Source: a virus. Taken from it: a DNA stretch of 21,430 bases. The position numbers and the translations under genes are program-made. Under the pieces are notes generated by a model. That model was given only the letters and a program-made list of their open reading frames with translations. It ran no database searches and was not told the origin of the DNA. Positions 1 to 8,377 of the stretch are shown piece after piece. Each line of letters opens with the position of its first letter. Position 1 is the first letter of the stretch. The DNA lies in IMG/VR virus record IMGVR_UViG_3300044859_001241, positions 1-21,430 of that record; one strand, given 5' to 3'.

Positions 1-48
1 TACTATTAATAGAAGTCAACCTGTACAGGTTGACTTCTATTAATAGTA
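1..48. repeat. Perfect 48-bp palindrome at the window edge
   Basis: Bases 1-24 are the exact reverse complement of bases 25-48, with the axis between bases 24 and 25 and no unpaired loop. One arm is ordinary RCC1 coding sequence (INRSQPVQ); the other arm supplies the codons VDFY, the TAA stop at 6-8 and a following TAG. It could be a fold-back artefact at a contig end, a real inverted duplication, or a hairpin terminator; any T-tract for a terminator would lie outside the window. Confidence 0.95.
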
Positions 49-2969
49 TCATCTAGTCCCAATTGGCCTGATGTATTTGTCCCCCATACATACAGAGTTC
101 CATTATTTTTTAAAGCAATTGTATGCCCTGTTCCTGAGCAACTATTTACATAAGACCAATCGGTATCACTACCTATCTGAACCGGACTACTTCTATTTAT
201 GGTATCATTTAATCCTAATTGACCCGTATTATTAATACCCCAAGACCAAAGTTTTCCGTCAGTTGTTATGGCTGTAACACCATTAGCAGAGGCAGTTGCA
301 GATGCGTATGAGGTAGGTACTGAAGTAGATCCAAAACTTGATGGATAAAATTCATTAGTCATTTGCATAAGGAACGAAGATGGGTCACCATTGACTGTAA
401 ATGTTACTGCATTTGAACTATAATCAGTTGTCAGTGAACTAGATTGAAATGCAAGTATTACTGTATTTGAAATATTTGTCAGTGGTGATGTAGGTACTGT
501 GAAGCTAGACCCACTATAAACTATAGCTTTTGTAAATCTCAAATTACTTATATATGCATTACAGCTTTCCATTAGCGTTATGTTAGTTAACGTAGATATT
601 ATTGGTGCAGCTCCTGCATATGGCGTTGTAGCTGTTAAAACTCCATCTAGATAAACATAATAAGTATTCAAAGCACTATTTCTTACAAATGCAATATGAT
701 GCCAAGTATCTGATGGAGCAGCTACACCAGTAGTATTACCATATGCATTTATGTTACCATCATTCTGGGCAGAACAACTAAATGCCCAGCCGGATGTATA
801 ACCACTATTACCTAGCGTTACCCACCAATCTGCATTTCCAATAACTTTATGTTTGAGTCCGACCGATCCACCGGAAGGTATATTAAATGCCCAAAATTCA
901 ATAGTAAAATTGTCAGATGCTCCTATACTATAATTAGCATCGGTAGCAGAAAGGGTAACCCCGTTACTATAACCTTGATATACTGACCAATAGGTGCTTA
1001 CTCCTGAAATTTCTGATGTAGGTATTCTAACGCTAGTAACAGTTTCATAACCTGTTATCCCGGACAGACCCAATGCAGCTTGTCCAGTGCCCCATCTATA
1101 TAAATTAAAATCAGAACTAACTGCTATACCAAAACTATCACCTGAACTCACTGAAACAAAACTTTTAGGCCATATAATCATCATAGGGGAGAGTTGGTCT
1201 GAAAGGTTTCCTGTACCATTTGCATAACTAACTCCTCTTCCCCACACATATAATTTATTACTGTTTGTAATACCACCTGTGCGTAAACTTCCAGTATTTA
1301 TAAATACCCAAGACAATGATCCTATTTGTGTTGGACTACTTCGAAGGGTGGTAGTGTTATCTCCTAGATTACCAAAAAAATTATATCCCCATGCATATAA
1401 TCTGCCATCCTGTCGTATTGCTGCACTATAATTATTCCCAGTACTAACTGTAATCCAAGAAAAAGGTGTATCAGGTCTAATTTGTCCTGAAGAATTTAAT
1501 CCCCAGCCCCACAAATATCCATCACTATCAATGGCTAAAACATGGGCCCCGCCCGCACTAACCTGTAACCAGCTGCTATTACCAATCTTTGCCGGAGGAT
1601 TTGACCCGGAACCTGTAGAATTATTTCCTAGTACTCCGTTACTATTCAATCCCCATGTGAACAATAAATTGTCTGGACTTATGGCTGCTACGTAGCCGCC
1701 ATCACCTATACTCATTGACTTCCAAGATAGGGCTATAGTAGAGGTTTGACCTCCTACTTGACCATAAGTATTTGTTCCCCACCCATATAAACCATAATCA
1801 TACGATGAAATAGCTAGATTATGTGTTCCAGAAGAGACTGCAATCCAACTGCCACCTCCAGTGATCTGTACAGGGCTACTATAACTAATCAAATTTAGAG
1901 TTCCTAATTCACTATTAGAATTATTACCCCATACATATAACAATCCATCTACTGTTATTCCTGTACTATGAATATTACCTGCTGATATTGAACTCCAAAA
2001 ACTATTTCCTATCTGCACCGGACTTGATCTATTGATAGTTGTATTATCTCCTAATTGACCAGAACTGTTTAGTCCTAATGCAAATAACTTACCATCATAT
2101 CTTACAGCTAAAATATGATCATCTCCGGTTACTACCTGTGACCAATACAAACTTGAATAGGTTGAATATTTACCTAATTGACCATATTGGTTATCACCCC
2201 AAGTAAATAATTTATTAGATGTATTAATAGCTAAACTATGGGACCCGCCGGCTGAAATAATACTCCAAGAATTTGTACCTATTTGTACTGGGCTTGATCT
2301 ACTTATTGTAGTGCTATCTCCTAATTGACTAATATCATTTCTACCCCAAGTATATAATTTACTAGTCGAGTCGAGTGCCATTGAATGAAACTCTCCAGCA
2401 CTTATTGAAATAAAACTTCCTGAAATTTGAACCGGGCTACTTCTGAGAATAGTATCAAACAATCCTAATTGGCCATCATAATTAGAACCCCATGCATATA
2501 GTCTGTAAGAAGAATCAATAGCAAGACTATAATTTTCACCAGCACTTATTTGTATAAAACTAGTAGTTTGCGAAATTAAAGTAGGTAAACTTCTATCTAC
2601 TACCCCAATATCACCGAGTTGTCCATAGTAATTACTACCCCAAGCATATAAAGAATAATTTTTATCTATTCCTAAAGTATGTGTTTTTCCTGCAAATACA
2701 GCTGTCCAACTACTAGAACTTATTTGCACTGGGCTAGATTTACTTACTGTAGTGCCATCTCCTAATTGTCCTTGATAATTGTTGCCCCATGCCCACAGAG
2801 TAGAATCACTTCTTATAGCTACTGAGTGGCCATCACCGCTGGTAATAGAAACCCAACTGTAATAGTAGGCCGCTTTGCTATTTCCAACCAAACCAAAACT
2901 GTTATCGCCCCATGTATATAAAGAGGGCACATGACTATATAAACCTAGTAATAATGTATTGATATCCAC
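6..2969 (-). CDS. RCC1-repeat beta-propeller protein with inserted LamG-like module (putative phage adhesin)
   Basis: The product is 987 aa and begins at a GTG codon. An in-frame TAA lies two codons upstream, so no longer start is possible; GGA about 9 bases before GTG is a weak ribosome site. About 14 RCC1-type units run from residue ~17 to ~660, with hallmarks such as LYAWGSNYYGQLGD, RSSPVQI and SAGxxHSxAI. Units 1, 6, 9 and 11 are short and lack the RSSPVQ segment. A concanavalin/LamG-like module follows (residues ~661-870; FTIEFWAF, WHHIAFVRN, AYISNLRFTKA), then two more RCC1 units, the last incomplete. RCC1 repeats normally form seven-bladed propellers; here they probably make an extracellular binding surface, which is inference from the fibre-operon setting. 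No signal peptide or catalytic motif is visible. The final four codons and stop lie inside a perfect palindrome (bases 1-48), so the true C-terminus may continue beyond the window. Confidence 0.85.
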   Translation of the reverse strand: MDINTLLLGLYSHVPSLYTWGDNSFGLVGNSKAAYYYSWVSITSGDGHSVAIRSDSTLWAWGNNYQGQLGDGTTVSKSSPVQISSSSWTAVFAGKTHTLGIDKNYSLYAWGSNYYGQLGDIGVVDRSLPTLISQTTSFIQISAGENYSLAIDSSYRLYAWGSNYDGQLGLFDTILRSSPVQISGSFISISAGEFHSMALDSTSKLYTWGRNDISQLGDSTTISRSSPVQIGTNSWSIISAGGSHSLAINTSNKLFTWGDNQYGQLGKYSTYSSLYWSQVVTGDDHILAVRYDGKLFALGLNSSGQLGDNTTINRSSPVQIGNSFWSSISAGNIHSTGITVDGLLYVWGNNSNSELGTLNLISYSSPVQITGGGSWIAVSSGTHNLAISSYDYGLYGWGTNTYGQVGGQTSTIALSWKSMSIGDGGYVAAISPDNLLFTWGLNSNGVLGNNSTGSGSNPPAKIGNSSWLQVSAGGAHVLAIDSDGYLWGWGLNSSGQIRPDTPFSWITVSTGNNYSAAIRQDGRLYAWGYNFFGNLGDNTTTLRSSPTQIGSLSWVFINTGSLRTGGITNSNKLYVWGRGVSYANGTGNLSDQLSPMMIIWPKSFVSVSSGDSFGIAVSSDFNLYRWGTGQAALGLSGITGYETVTSVRIPTSEISGVSTYWSVYQGYSNGVTLSATDANYSIGASDNFTIEFWAFNIPSGGSVGLKHKVIGNADWWVTLGNSGYTSGWAFSCSAQNDGNINAYGNTTGVAAPSDTWHHIAFVRNSALNTYYVYLDGVLTATTPYAGAAPIISTLTNITLMESCNAYISNLRFTKAIVYSGSSFTVPTSPLTNISNTVILAFQSSSLTTDYSSNAVTFTVNGDPSSFLMQMTNEFYPSSFGSTSVPTSYASATASANGVTAITTDGKLWSWGINNTGQLGLNDTINRSSPVQIGSDTDWSYVNSCSGTGHTIALKNNGTLYVWGTNTSGQLGLDDTINRSQPVQVDFY

Positions 2970-2972
2970 TTC

Positions 2973-3545
2973 TTAAATTCCGGAATCAGTAGAAGGTTCA
3001 GTTGAAGTTGTTGATGTTGGTAAGTTAGGCCATACTATCAAATTGAAGCTATTTATATCATAATCATCTTTGTAGATATTTGGTAAATCACGTAATTCTT
3101 GACGATATAATTTGTATAGAGTAGTTAATTCTGTACCATTTTTTTCTACTATATCATTCAATTGAGTGTAATCAGTGTCTTTGAGTAATTGATTACGATA
3201 TTCTCTAAGTTGCGACATTACTATATTATGTATATTAATTTTTTCTAAAAATTGTTGTTCTTCAGATGTTGTAGTTTCTGTAGTTTCAATTGAAGTAATA
3301 GTTTCAACCGTCTTGGTCTCAATAATAATATTCCCTTCAATAGTGAAAATGCTATCAGATAATTTTTGACTAGTTGGATCATAGCTTGGTACAGGAGCCT
3401 GCTCTATGCATCTCCAGCCTAAAGATTCTATATATGTTTTATCTTCTGATAAAGCATAAAAATTGCTTATATTTCTCCAATTTAATGGAAAATTATCATA
3501 AACTCCAGTGATTTTATTATTTTCAATATGTGCGTATTTTGCCAT
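2973..3545 (-). CDS. Tail-assembly-chaperone-like phage protein
   Basis: The protein is 190 aa, starting MAKYAHIENNKITG. I place the start at the ATG at 3545 because it overlaps the stop of the preceding gene as TAATG, a typical coupling junction; a start at 3578 would overlap that gene by 34 bases. The N-terminal ~70 residues resemble small phage fibre-associated proteins. A Thr/Glu/Ile-rich linker follows (residues ~80-105), then a C-terminal ~75-residue segment with RNQLLKDTDYTQ, YRQELRDLP and VWPNLP. That pattern matches, from memory, the phage tail assembly chaperone family (Phage_tail_APC type), found near tail fibre genes of many myophages. A chaperone role in fibre assembly is therefore likely but not shown. 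Its TAA is separated by a single codon (GAA) from the GTG of the RCC1 gene, in the same frame. Confidence 0.78.
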   Translation of the reverse strand: MAKYAHIENNKITGVYDNFPLNWRNISNFYALSEDKTYIESLGWRCIEQAPVPSYDPTSQKLSDSIFTIEGNIIIETKTVETITSIETTETTTSEEQQFLEKINIHNIVMSQLREYRNQLLKDTDYTQLNDIVEKNGTELTTLYKLYRQELRDLPNIYKDDYDINSFNLIVWPNLPTSTTSTEPSTDSGI

Positions 3546-3937
3546 TAGTAATTCTGCCCTGAAATGAATGCTTGCCAAGTTGTACCACCGTCAATCGTCA
3601 TAAACAAGAATAAATCTTTTTTTCCATTAGTTGATGTTATTGTGGGTGCTATGGAGCTTGGCCATTGAAAACTTGCAGGCCATGTAACACTTCTTGCGGT
3701 ACCGTCAGCAGTAAAAATAATCACAAAACTACTAGTACGTCCTGTAGATTGTATATTACTCAGAGTAATTGAAGTAATATTATTAGTTAATGAAACGCTG
3801 AATATTGCAGCGGCATTTAAATCTAATGTAATACTATTGCTTACTATTGATATATCTGCTTCCGTGGAACTAGAATTATTTGGAAGAAATACTTTATTAT
3901 CGTCAATGACAGTCGTGTTTGATACTTTTATTGCCAT
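3545..3937 (-). CDS. Small beta-rich fibre-module protein
   Basis: The protein is 130 aa. ATG at 3937 is preceded at good spacing by a strong ribosome site, AAGGAG. The second half carries SVTWPASFQWP, APTITSTNGKKD and DGGTTWQAFISG, a pattern I recognise as a module recurring in tail proteins of marine phages; there it is usually part of a longer fibre, whereas here it is almost the whole gene. The segment before it (ITLDLNAAAIFSVSLTNNIT) is the normal N-terminal part of the same module. No signal peptide, membrane segment or catalytic motif is visible. Its stop overlaps the next start as TAATG. It is likely a minor structural or fibre-tip protein; the exact role is unknown. Confidence 0.8.
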   Translation of the reverse strand: MAIKVSNTTVIDDNKVFLPNNSSSTEADISIVSNSITLDLNAAAIFSVSLTNNITSITLSNIQSTGRTSSFVIIFTADGTARSVTWPASFQWPSSIAPTITSTNGKKDLFLFMTIDGGTTWQAFISGQNY

Positions 3938-3964
3938 CTTCGCTCCTTTGAACTCGGCTTACTA

Positions 3965-6900
3965 TTATTTATCTTTTTTAGTACTCTGGCGTTTTGGCTT
4001 AATAGAATTCCTAATTTCTTGCAATTCTTTATTGTTCTTTTTCAATGCTTCAAGTAAGAATGCAATTATAGGTATATAGTTAACTGTTTTTTTACCCTGT
4101 GCTGTTGTTCCAACTAATTCAGGTAATATTTGTTCTACATTTTGAGCACTTAAACCGTAACTCTTTCTTCCATTATCTGTCCATTCGAATCCCATACCAA
4201 ATAATTGATCTAGTATACTAAACGGATCGTCAATAGTCTGCCAATTTGTTTTTAATGTAGCATCGGATAGTGAGTTAAGGTCTGTTATAGTTAACTGACC
4301 AAGACTTGGATTGAATTGTAGTTTAGTAGAAGATACGCCTGCGGTGCTTAATGATCCAGAACTTGCAGTTGCATATACTGGATAATATGTTGCATTAGTT
4401 GTAGTATCGTCGGTGATTGTTGGTGAACCGCCGCCGCCGCCACCTGATTGTGCTACCCAACTTAGTGCTCCTGACCCGTCTGTTTGAAGAACATAGTTAG
4501 CACTTCCACCAGATATATGTAAGTTACTTACATTTCCTAATGTAACGTTAGCAGTAGTTGTAAAATTAACAACGCCTGTTGCATTGCTTACAGTTAATCC
4601 AGATAATGAACCAACACTTGTAATATTAGGTTGAGCATTAGTATAAACTGTGCTTGCAATTAATGCATTTCCAACTTGTCCAGTCAATACACTACCATTA
4701 CCAATAAAATAATTAGCACTAACATTACCGGTGTATGTAGGTAAGTAATCAGCAACATTGCTATTTCCATAACTTCCCCCACCTCCACCTGATTGTGCTA
4801 CCCAACTTAATGCACCTGATCCATCTGTACTTAATACATAACCAGCTGTTCCACCTGATATATGAACATTACCTACTGCACCTAATGCTACATTGCTTGT
4901 CCCTGTTAGGTCAAATACACCAGTTCCAGTAAGTCCTGCTATAGTACCAACGCTTGTGATGTTTGGTTGTGCGTTTGTATATACTGTTCCTGCTACTAAT
5001 GCATTACCTACTTGACCACTAACATTGCCGCCTGTAAGACCTGACAGGTAACTACCATTACCAATAAAGAATCCAGTACCACTAGTACCTACATTTAAAT
5101 TTCCATAAATACCAACATCACCTGACACATTATTATATTTGGTTGTAATAGTAATAGTACCACTGCTATCTTGTACATTTGCAGCTTTAAGACCTGTGCC
5201 TGTAGCAGTAATTAATCCTGTTACTGTTAAACTACTCAATGAACCAACACTTGTAATATTTGGTTGTGCATTTGTGTAAACTGTACCGGCTACTAATGCG
5301 TTACCTACTTGTCCACTGACATTACTTCCTGCTACTGAATTAGCAATATTTGCATAATGACTTTGCACTGCACTTGTGACATTACCAATTACATTACTAC
5401 CTGTAATATAAGTTAACAGGCTACCATTACCAGTGAAATAACTTGCTGTTGCTAAGTTACCTAAACTAGCATTACCACTAGTGATATTACCTGTTACTGT
5501 TAAACTCGCTAGTGTACCGACTGAAGTGATATTTGGTTGCACTGCGGTTGTTAATGTGCCGGTTAGATAATTAGCAGTTACATAGTTTAATCCACTAATA
5601 TTTCCACCTGTGCCTGATCCAGTAACTAGATTACCAGTTATAACTACATTGCCAGTAATTTTATTAAACGTAAATGCTGAATTGCCACCAAAACTGCCAC
5701 CGTCATTAAATTGAACTTGTGTATCACTTCCACCAGGTGTTGGCTGGGCTACCCAGGCTAATGTACCAGATCCATTAGTTTTTAATACATATCCGTCTGT
5801 ACCACCTGATATATGTAAATTGCTTACTGCGCCTAGGGTGACATTTGCAGTAGTTGTAAAATCAACAACACCTGTTGCGTTACTTACGGTTAATCCTGTT
5901 AAAGAACCGACTGATGTAATGTTTGGTTGTGCATTTGTATAAACTGTACCGGCTACTAATGCATTGCCTACTTGACCACTCACATTTCCACCGGCTACTG
6001 AGTTAGCTATGTTTGCGTAATGACTTTGAACTGCACTCGTAACATTACCGTTTACATTAGCACCAGTGATGTACGTTAGTGTGCTGCCATTTCCAATGAA
6101 ATAATTTGCAGACACATTACCAGTGTATGTTGGTAGATATGCGGCTACATTTGTATTTGAATAACCTGCTACTATTCCGGTCAATAAGCTGCCGTCGCCG
6201 CTGAAATAACTTGCTGTTGCTAAGTTACCCAAACTTGCATTTCCACTTGTAACATTACCTGTTATTGATAAACTTGCTAGTGTACCAACTGATGTAATAT
6301 TTGGTTGTGCGGCTGTAATTACTGTTCCAGCATATGTGCTATAATTTGCATTAGCAATAGTACCAGTTAATTGACTACCATTACCTATGAAATAGCTTGC
6401 TCTTATATTACCAAAATTATTAAATGTTACTACTTCACTTGAGACAGATACATTACTGCCAAATGCAAATTCACCATTAGAGTTGTCCCACCCCATAAAT
6501 GCATCAACTACCCCAGTAGTATAGTAGTGTAATAATGTACCGCGATCTTTACCATCGTTTGTAGTTAATGGGTCCCCGTTAGCCCCACCGCCTAATTCAA
6601 TGATCGGATCTTCAACTCTAAATGTTTCTACATTAATGTAAGTAGTAGTTCCACCTACAGTAAAGTTACCAGTTACAGTAGCATCTCCACTTACACTTAG
6701 ACTTACTAATGTACCAACACTTGTAATATTTGGTTGTGCATTTGTATATACTGTACCTGCTACTAATGCGTTACCAACTTGACCTGATATATTACTTCCT
6801 GCTACCGAGTTAGCTATATTTGCAAAATGACTTTGTACTGCACTTGTTACATTACCTGTTACATTGCCACCAGTGATACTTGTCAATAACGATCCATTAC

Positions 6901-8347
6901 CACTAAAATAATTACTAATAACATAATTGGCGCCAGTTATATTTCCTGCAGAACCACTAGTTGTGATACTAGCAACAGTCATTGTTCCGGTTATATTCGC
7001 ATTACCTGCTGTAAAGTTACCTGTGTAAGTTGGTAGATATGCGGCTACATTTGAATTTGAATAGCTTGCTGGTAATCCGGTTAGTAAACTACCGTCACCT
7101 ATAAAATAATTTGCAGAAATATTACCTGTGTAAGTTGGTAGATATGCGGCTACATTTGAATTTGAATAGCTTGCTGGTAATCCGGTTAGTAAACTACCGT
7201 CACCTATAAAATAATTTGCATTTATATAGTTAGCACCGGTTATATTTCCCGCAGAACCACTAGTTGTGATACTAGCAACAGTAATTGTTCCGGTTACATT
7301 CGCATTACCTGCTGTAAAGTTACCTGTGTAAGTTGGTAGATATGCGGCTACATTACTATTGCTATATGTACCAGTAATGCCAGTTAATAAACTTCCGTTA
7401 CCACTAAAATAAGTAGCACTTGCTAAATTACCTAAACTAGCATTTCCACTTGTAACATTGCCGGTTACTGTTAGACTTGCTAATGTGCCCACTGAAGTAA
7501 TATTTGGTTGAGCATTTGTAGTTACTGTAGCCGCTGTAGTAGCACTGCCTGCACTTGTTGCGTATGTTGCGTTTGCTACTATACCGGTTACATTAGCGCC
7601 GGTTATGTTTGTTAAGAAACTACCATCACCACTAAAATATGTAGCACTTGCTAGATTACCTAAACTAGCATTACCTGATGTAATATTACCTGTTACTGTC
7701 AAACTTACTAATGTACCAACACTTGTAATATTTGGTTGAGCATTAGTGTAAACAGTGCCTGCTACTAATGCATTACCTACCTGACCTGATACATTACTGC
7801 CTGCAACTGAGTTAGCTATATTTGCAAAATGACTTTGAACTGCACTTGTGACGTTTCCTGTTACATTTGCTCCGGCTATTGCGGATAAAGTTGATCCATT
7901 ACCTATAAAATATCCAGCAGTAACATTCCCTGTAGTACTAATTATATTGCTACCATAGCTTGCTAAAAACGTTGCTACATCACTGTTAGCATACCCTGAT
8001 GGTAGTCCAGTTAATAAACTTCCGTTACCACTGAAATAAGTAGCAGTTACTAAATTACCTAAACTAGCATTGCCTGATGTAATATTACCTGTTACTGTTA
8101 AACTTGCTAATGTGCCAACTGATGTGATGTTTGGTTGTGCATTTGTAGTTACAGTAGCCGCAGTTGTAGCACTAGATGCTATAATACCGGTCAATAAACT
8201 TCCATTACCGCTAAAATAATTTGCTAATACTAAATTACCTAAATTGGCATTACCGCTACTAAGGTTACCTGTTACACTCGTATTTGCGAATGTAAAGTTT
8301 CCTGTAGTATTTAAATTGAAGGGTTGCAGTAATGTTAAATCTGGCAT
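3965..8347 (-). CDS. Giant repetitive tail fibre with C-terminal S74-type intramolecular chaperone
   Basis: The protein is 1460 aa, starting MPDLTLLQPFNLN; AAGAG lies about 7 bases before the ATG. Most of it is built from short repeats: ten copies of a QPNITSVG unit, many copies of YFxGNGSLLTG, and SAVQSHFANIANSVAGSN blocks joined to SGQVGNALVAGTVYTN. This looks like a trimeric, beta-structured fibre shaft. A non-repeat block near residues 535-650 carries FRVEDPIIELGGG and DAFMGWDNSNGEFAFGS, known to me from marine T4-like fibres. GYVLxTxGSGxLxWV units occur in the second half. Residues ~1311-1360 (DDTTTNATYYPVY, SSTKLQFNPSLGQL) lead into a chaperone domain at 1361-1460 with the SDATLK start and YGLSAQNVEQILPELV. 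Family knowledge predicts self-cleavage just before Ser1361 after trimer folding. It is paralogous to the 1073-aa fibre at 14263-17484. Confidence 0.93.
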   Translation of the reverse strand: MPDLTLLQPFNLNTTGNFTFANTSVTGNLSSGNANLGNLVLANYFSGNGSLLTGIIASSATTAATVTTNAQPNITSVGTLASLTVTGNITSGNASLGNLVTATYFSGNGSLLTGLPSGYANSDVATFLASYGSNIISTTGNVTAGYFIGNGSTLSAIAGANVTGNVTSAVQSHFANIANSVAGSNVSGQVGNALVAGTVYTNAQPNITSVGTLVSLTVTGNITSGNASLGNLASATYFSGDGSFLTNITGANVTGIVANATYATSAGSATTAATVTTNAQPNITSVGTLASLTVTGNVTSGNASLGNLASATYFSGNGSLLTGITGTYSNSNVAAYLPTYTGNFTAGNANVTGTITVASITTSGSAGNITGANYINANYFIGDGSLLTGLPASYSNSNVAAYLPTYTGNISANYFIGDGSLLTGLPASYSNSNVAAYLPTYTGNFTAGNANITGTMTVASITTSGSAGNITGANYVISNYFSGNGSLLTSITGGNVTGNVTSAVQSHFANIANSVAGSNISGQVGNALVAGTVYTNAQPNITSVGTLVSLSVSGDATVTGNFTVGGTTTYINVETFRVEDPIIELGGGANGDPLTTNDGKDRGTLLHYYTTGVVDAFMGWDNSNGEFAFGSNVSVSSEVVTFNNFGNIRASYFIGNGSQLTGTIANANYSTYAGTVITAAQPNITSVGTLASLSITGNVTSGNASLGNLATASYFSGDGSLLTGIVAGYSNTNVAAYLPTYTGNVSANYFIGNGSTLTYITGANVNGNVTSAVQSHYANIANSVAGGNVSGQVGNALVAGTVYTNAQPNITSVGSLTGLTVSNATGVVDFTTTANVTLGAVSNLHISGGTDGYVLKTNGSGTLAWVAQPTPGGSDTQVQFNDGGSFGGNSAFTFNKITGNVVITGNLVTGSGTGGNISGLNYVTANYLTGTLTTAVQPNITSVGTLASLTVTGNITSGNASLGNLATASYFTGNGSLLTYITGSNVIGNVTSAVQSHYANIANSVAGSNVSGQVGNALVAGTVYTNAQPNITSVGSLSSLTVTGLITATGTGLKAANVQDSSGTITITTKYNNVSGDVGIYGNLNVGTSGTGFFIGNGSYLSGLTGGNVSGQVGNALVAGTVYTNAQPNITSVGTIAGLTGTGVFDLTGTSNVALGAVGNVHISGGTAGYVLSTDGSGALSWVAQSGGGGGSYGNSNVADYLPTYTGNVSANYFIGNGSVLTGQVGNALIASTVYTNAQPNITSVGSLSGLTVSNATGVVNFTTTANVTLGNVSNLHISGGSANYVLQTDGSGALSWVAQSGGGGGGSPTITDDTTTNATYYPVYATASSGSLSTAGVSSTKLQFNPSLGQLTITDLNSLSDATLKTNWQTIDDPFSILDQLFGMGFEWTDNGRKSYGLSAQNVEQILPELVGTTAQGKKTVNYIPIIAFLLEALKKNNKELQEIRNSIKPKRQSTKKDK
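3966..3973 (-). promoter_or_regulatory. Possible T4-like late promoter upstream of the small fibre-module gene
   Basis: The minus strand reads GATAAATA (seven of eight to TATAAATA), overlapping the last codons and stop of the 1460-aa fibre and lying 28 bases upstream of the ATG at 3937. The match is partly forced by the Lys-Asp-Lys-stop codons, so it is uncertain. Confidence 0.3.
3968..4267 (-). other. S74-type chaperone domain (last 100 residues of the 1460-aa fibre)
   Basis: The domain runs from Ser1361 (codon TCC at 4265-4267) to the end. Visible marks are SDATLK with Ser1361 and Lys1366 at the positions of the conserved Ser and Lys of the endosialidase-type chaperone, then NWQTIDD, GFEWTDNGRKSYGLSAQ and ILPELVGT. 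A helix rich in Leu and Lys (FLLEALKKNNKELQEI) and a basic tail close it. Cleavage is predicted between Leu1360 and Ser1361, releasing a ~100-residue chaperone. Confidence 0.88.
6407..6736 (-). repeat. Fibre block shared with 16372-16701 (copy in the 1460-aa fibre)
   Basis: About 330 bp aligning without obvious gaps to 16372-16701 in the 1073-aa fibre gene. It codes for the block containing FRVEDPIIELGGG, NDGKDRGxLLHYYTTG and DAFMGWDNSNGEFAFGS. Differences are mostly at third codon positions; one stretch of about 35 bp is identical. This marks an older duplication or exchange between the two fibre genes with the protein held constant. Confidence 0.9.
7017..7220 (-). repeat. Tandem duplication, 105-bp period, in the 1460-aa fibre gene
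   Basis: Bases 7017-7115 and 7122-7220 are identical over 99 bp, giving a 35-codon repeat unit (YLPTYTGN ... IGDGSLLTGLPASYSNS). The flanking segments near 6924-7020 and 7230-7323 are also near-copies of each other, so a larger imperfect duplication surrounds the perfect one. Exact identity at synonymous sites points to a recent event. Confidence 0.9.
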
Positions 8348-8364
8348 AATTTACTCTTGTTATG

Positions 8365-8372
8365 TATTTATT
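8365..8372 (-). promoter_or_regulatory. Possible T4-like late promoter upstream of the 1460-aa fibre
   Basis: On the minus strand the sequence is AATAAATA, seven of eight matches to the T4 late promoter core TATAAATA. It lies in the 30-base gap, 17 bases upstream of the ATG at 8347. The region is AT-rich, so chance matches are likely. Confidence 0.35.
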
Positions 8373-8377
8373 CTATT

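Noticed and set aside
3545-3578. Upstream start at 3578 for the tail-assembly-chaperone-like gene
   Set aside because: It would overlap the previous gene by 34 bases; the ATG at 3545 in a TAATG junction fits the family-like N-terminus MAKYAHIENN.
4400-8300. Possible CRISPR array or non-coding satellite because of dense short repeats
   Set aside because: Repeats are in frame, diverged at synonymous positions and encode a continuous fibre; there are no unique spacers of constant length.
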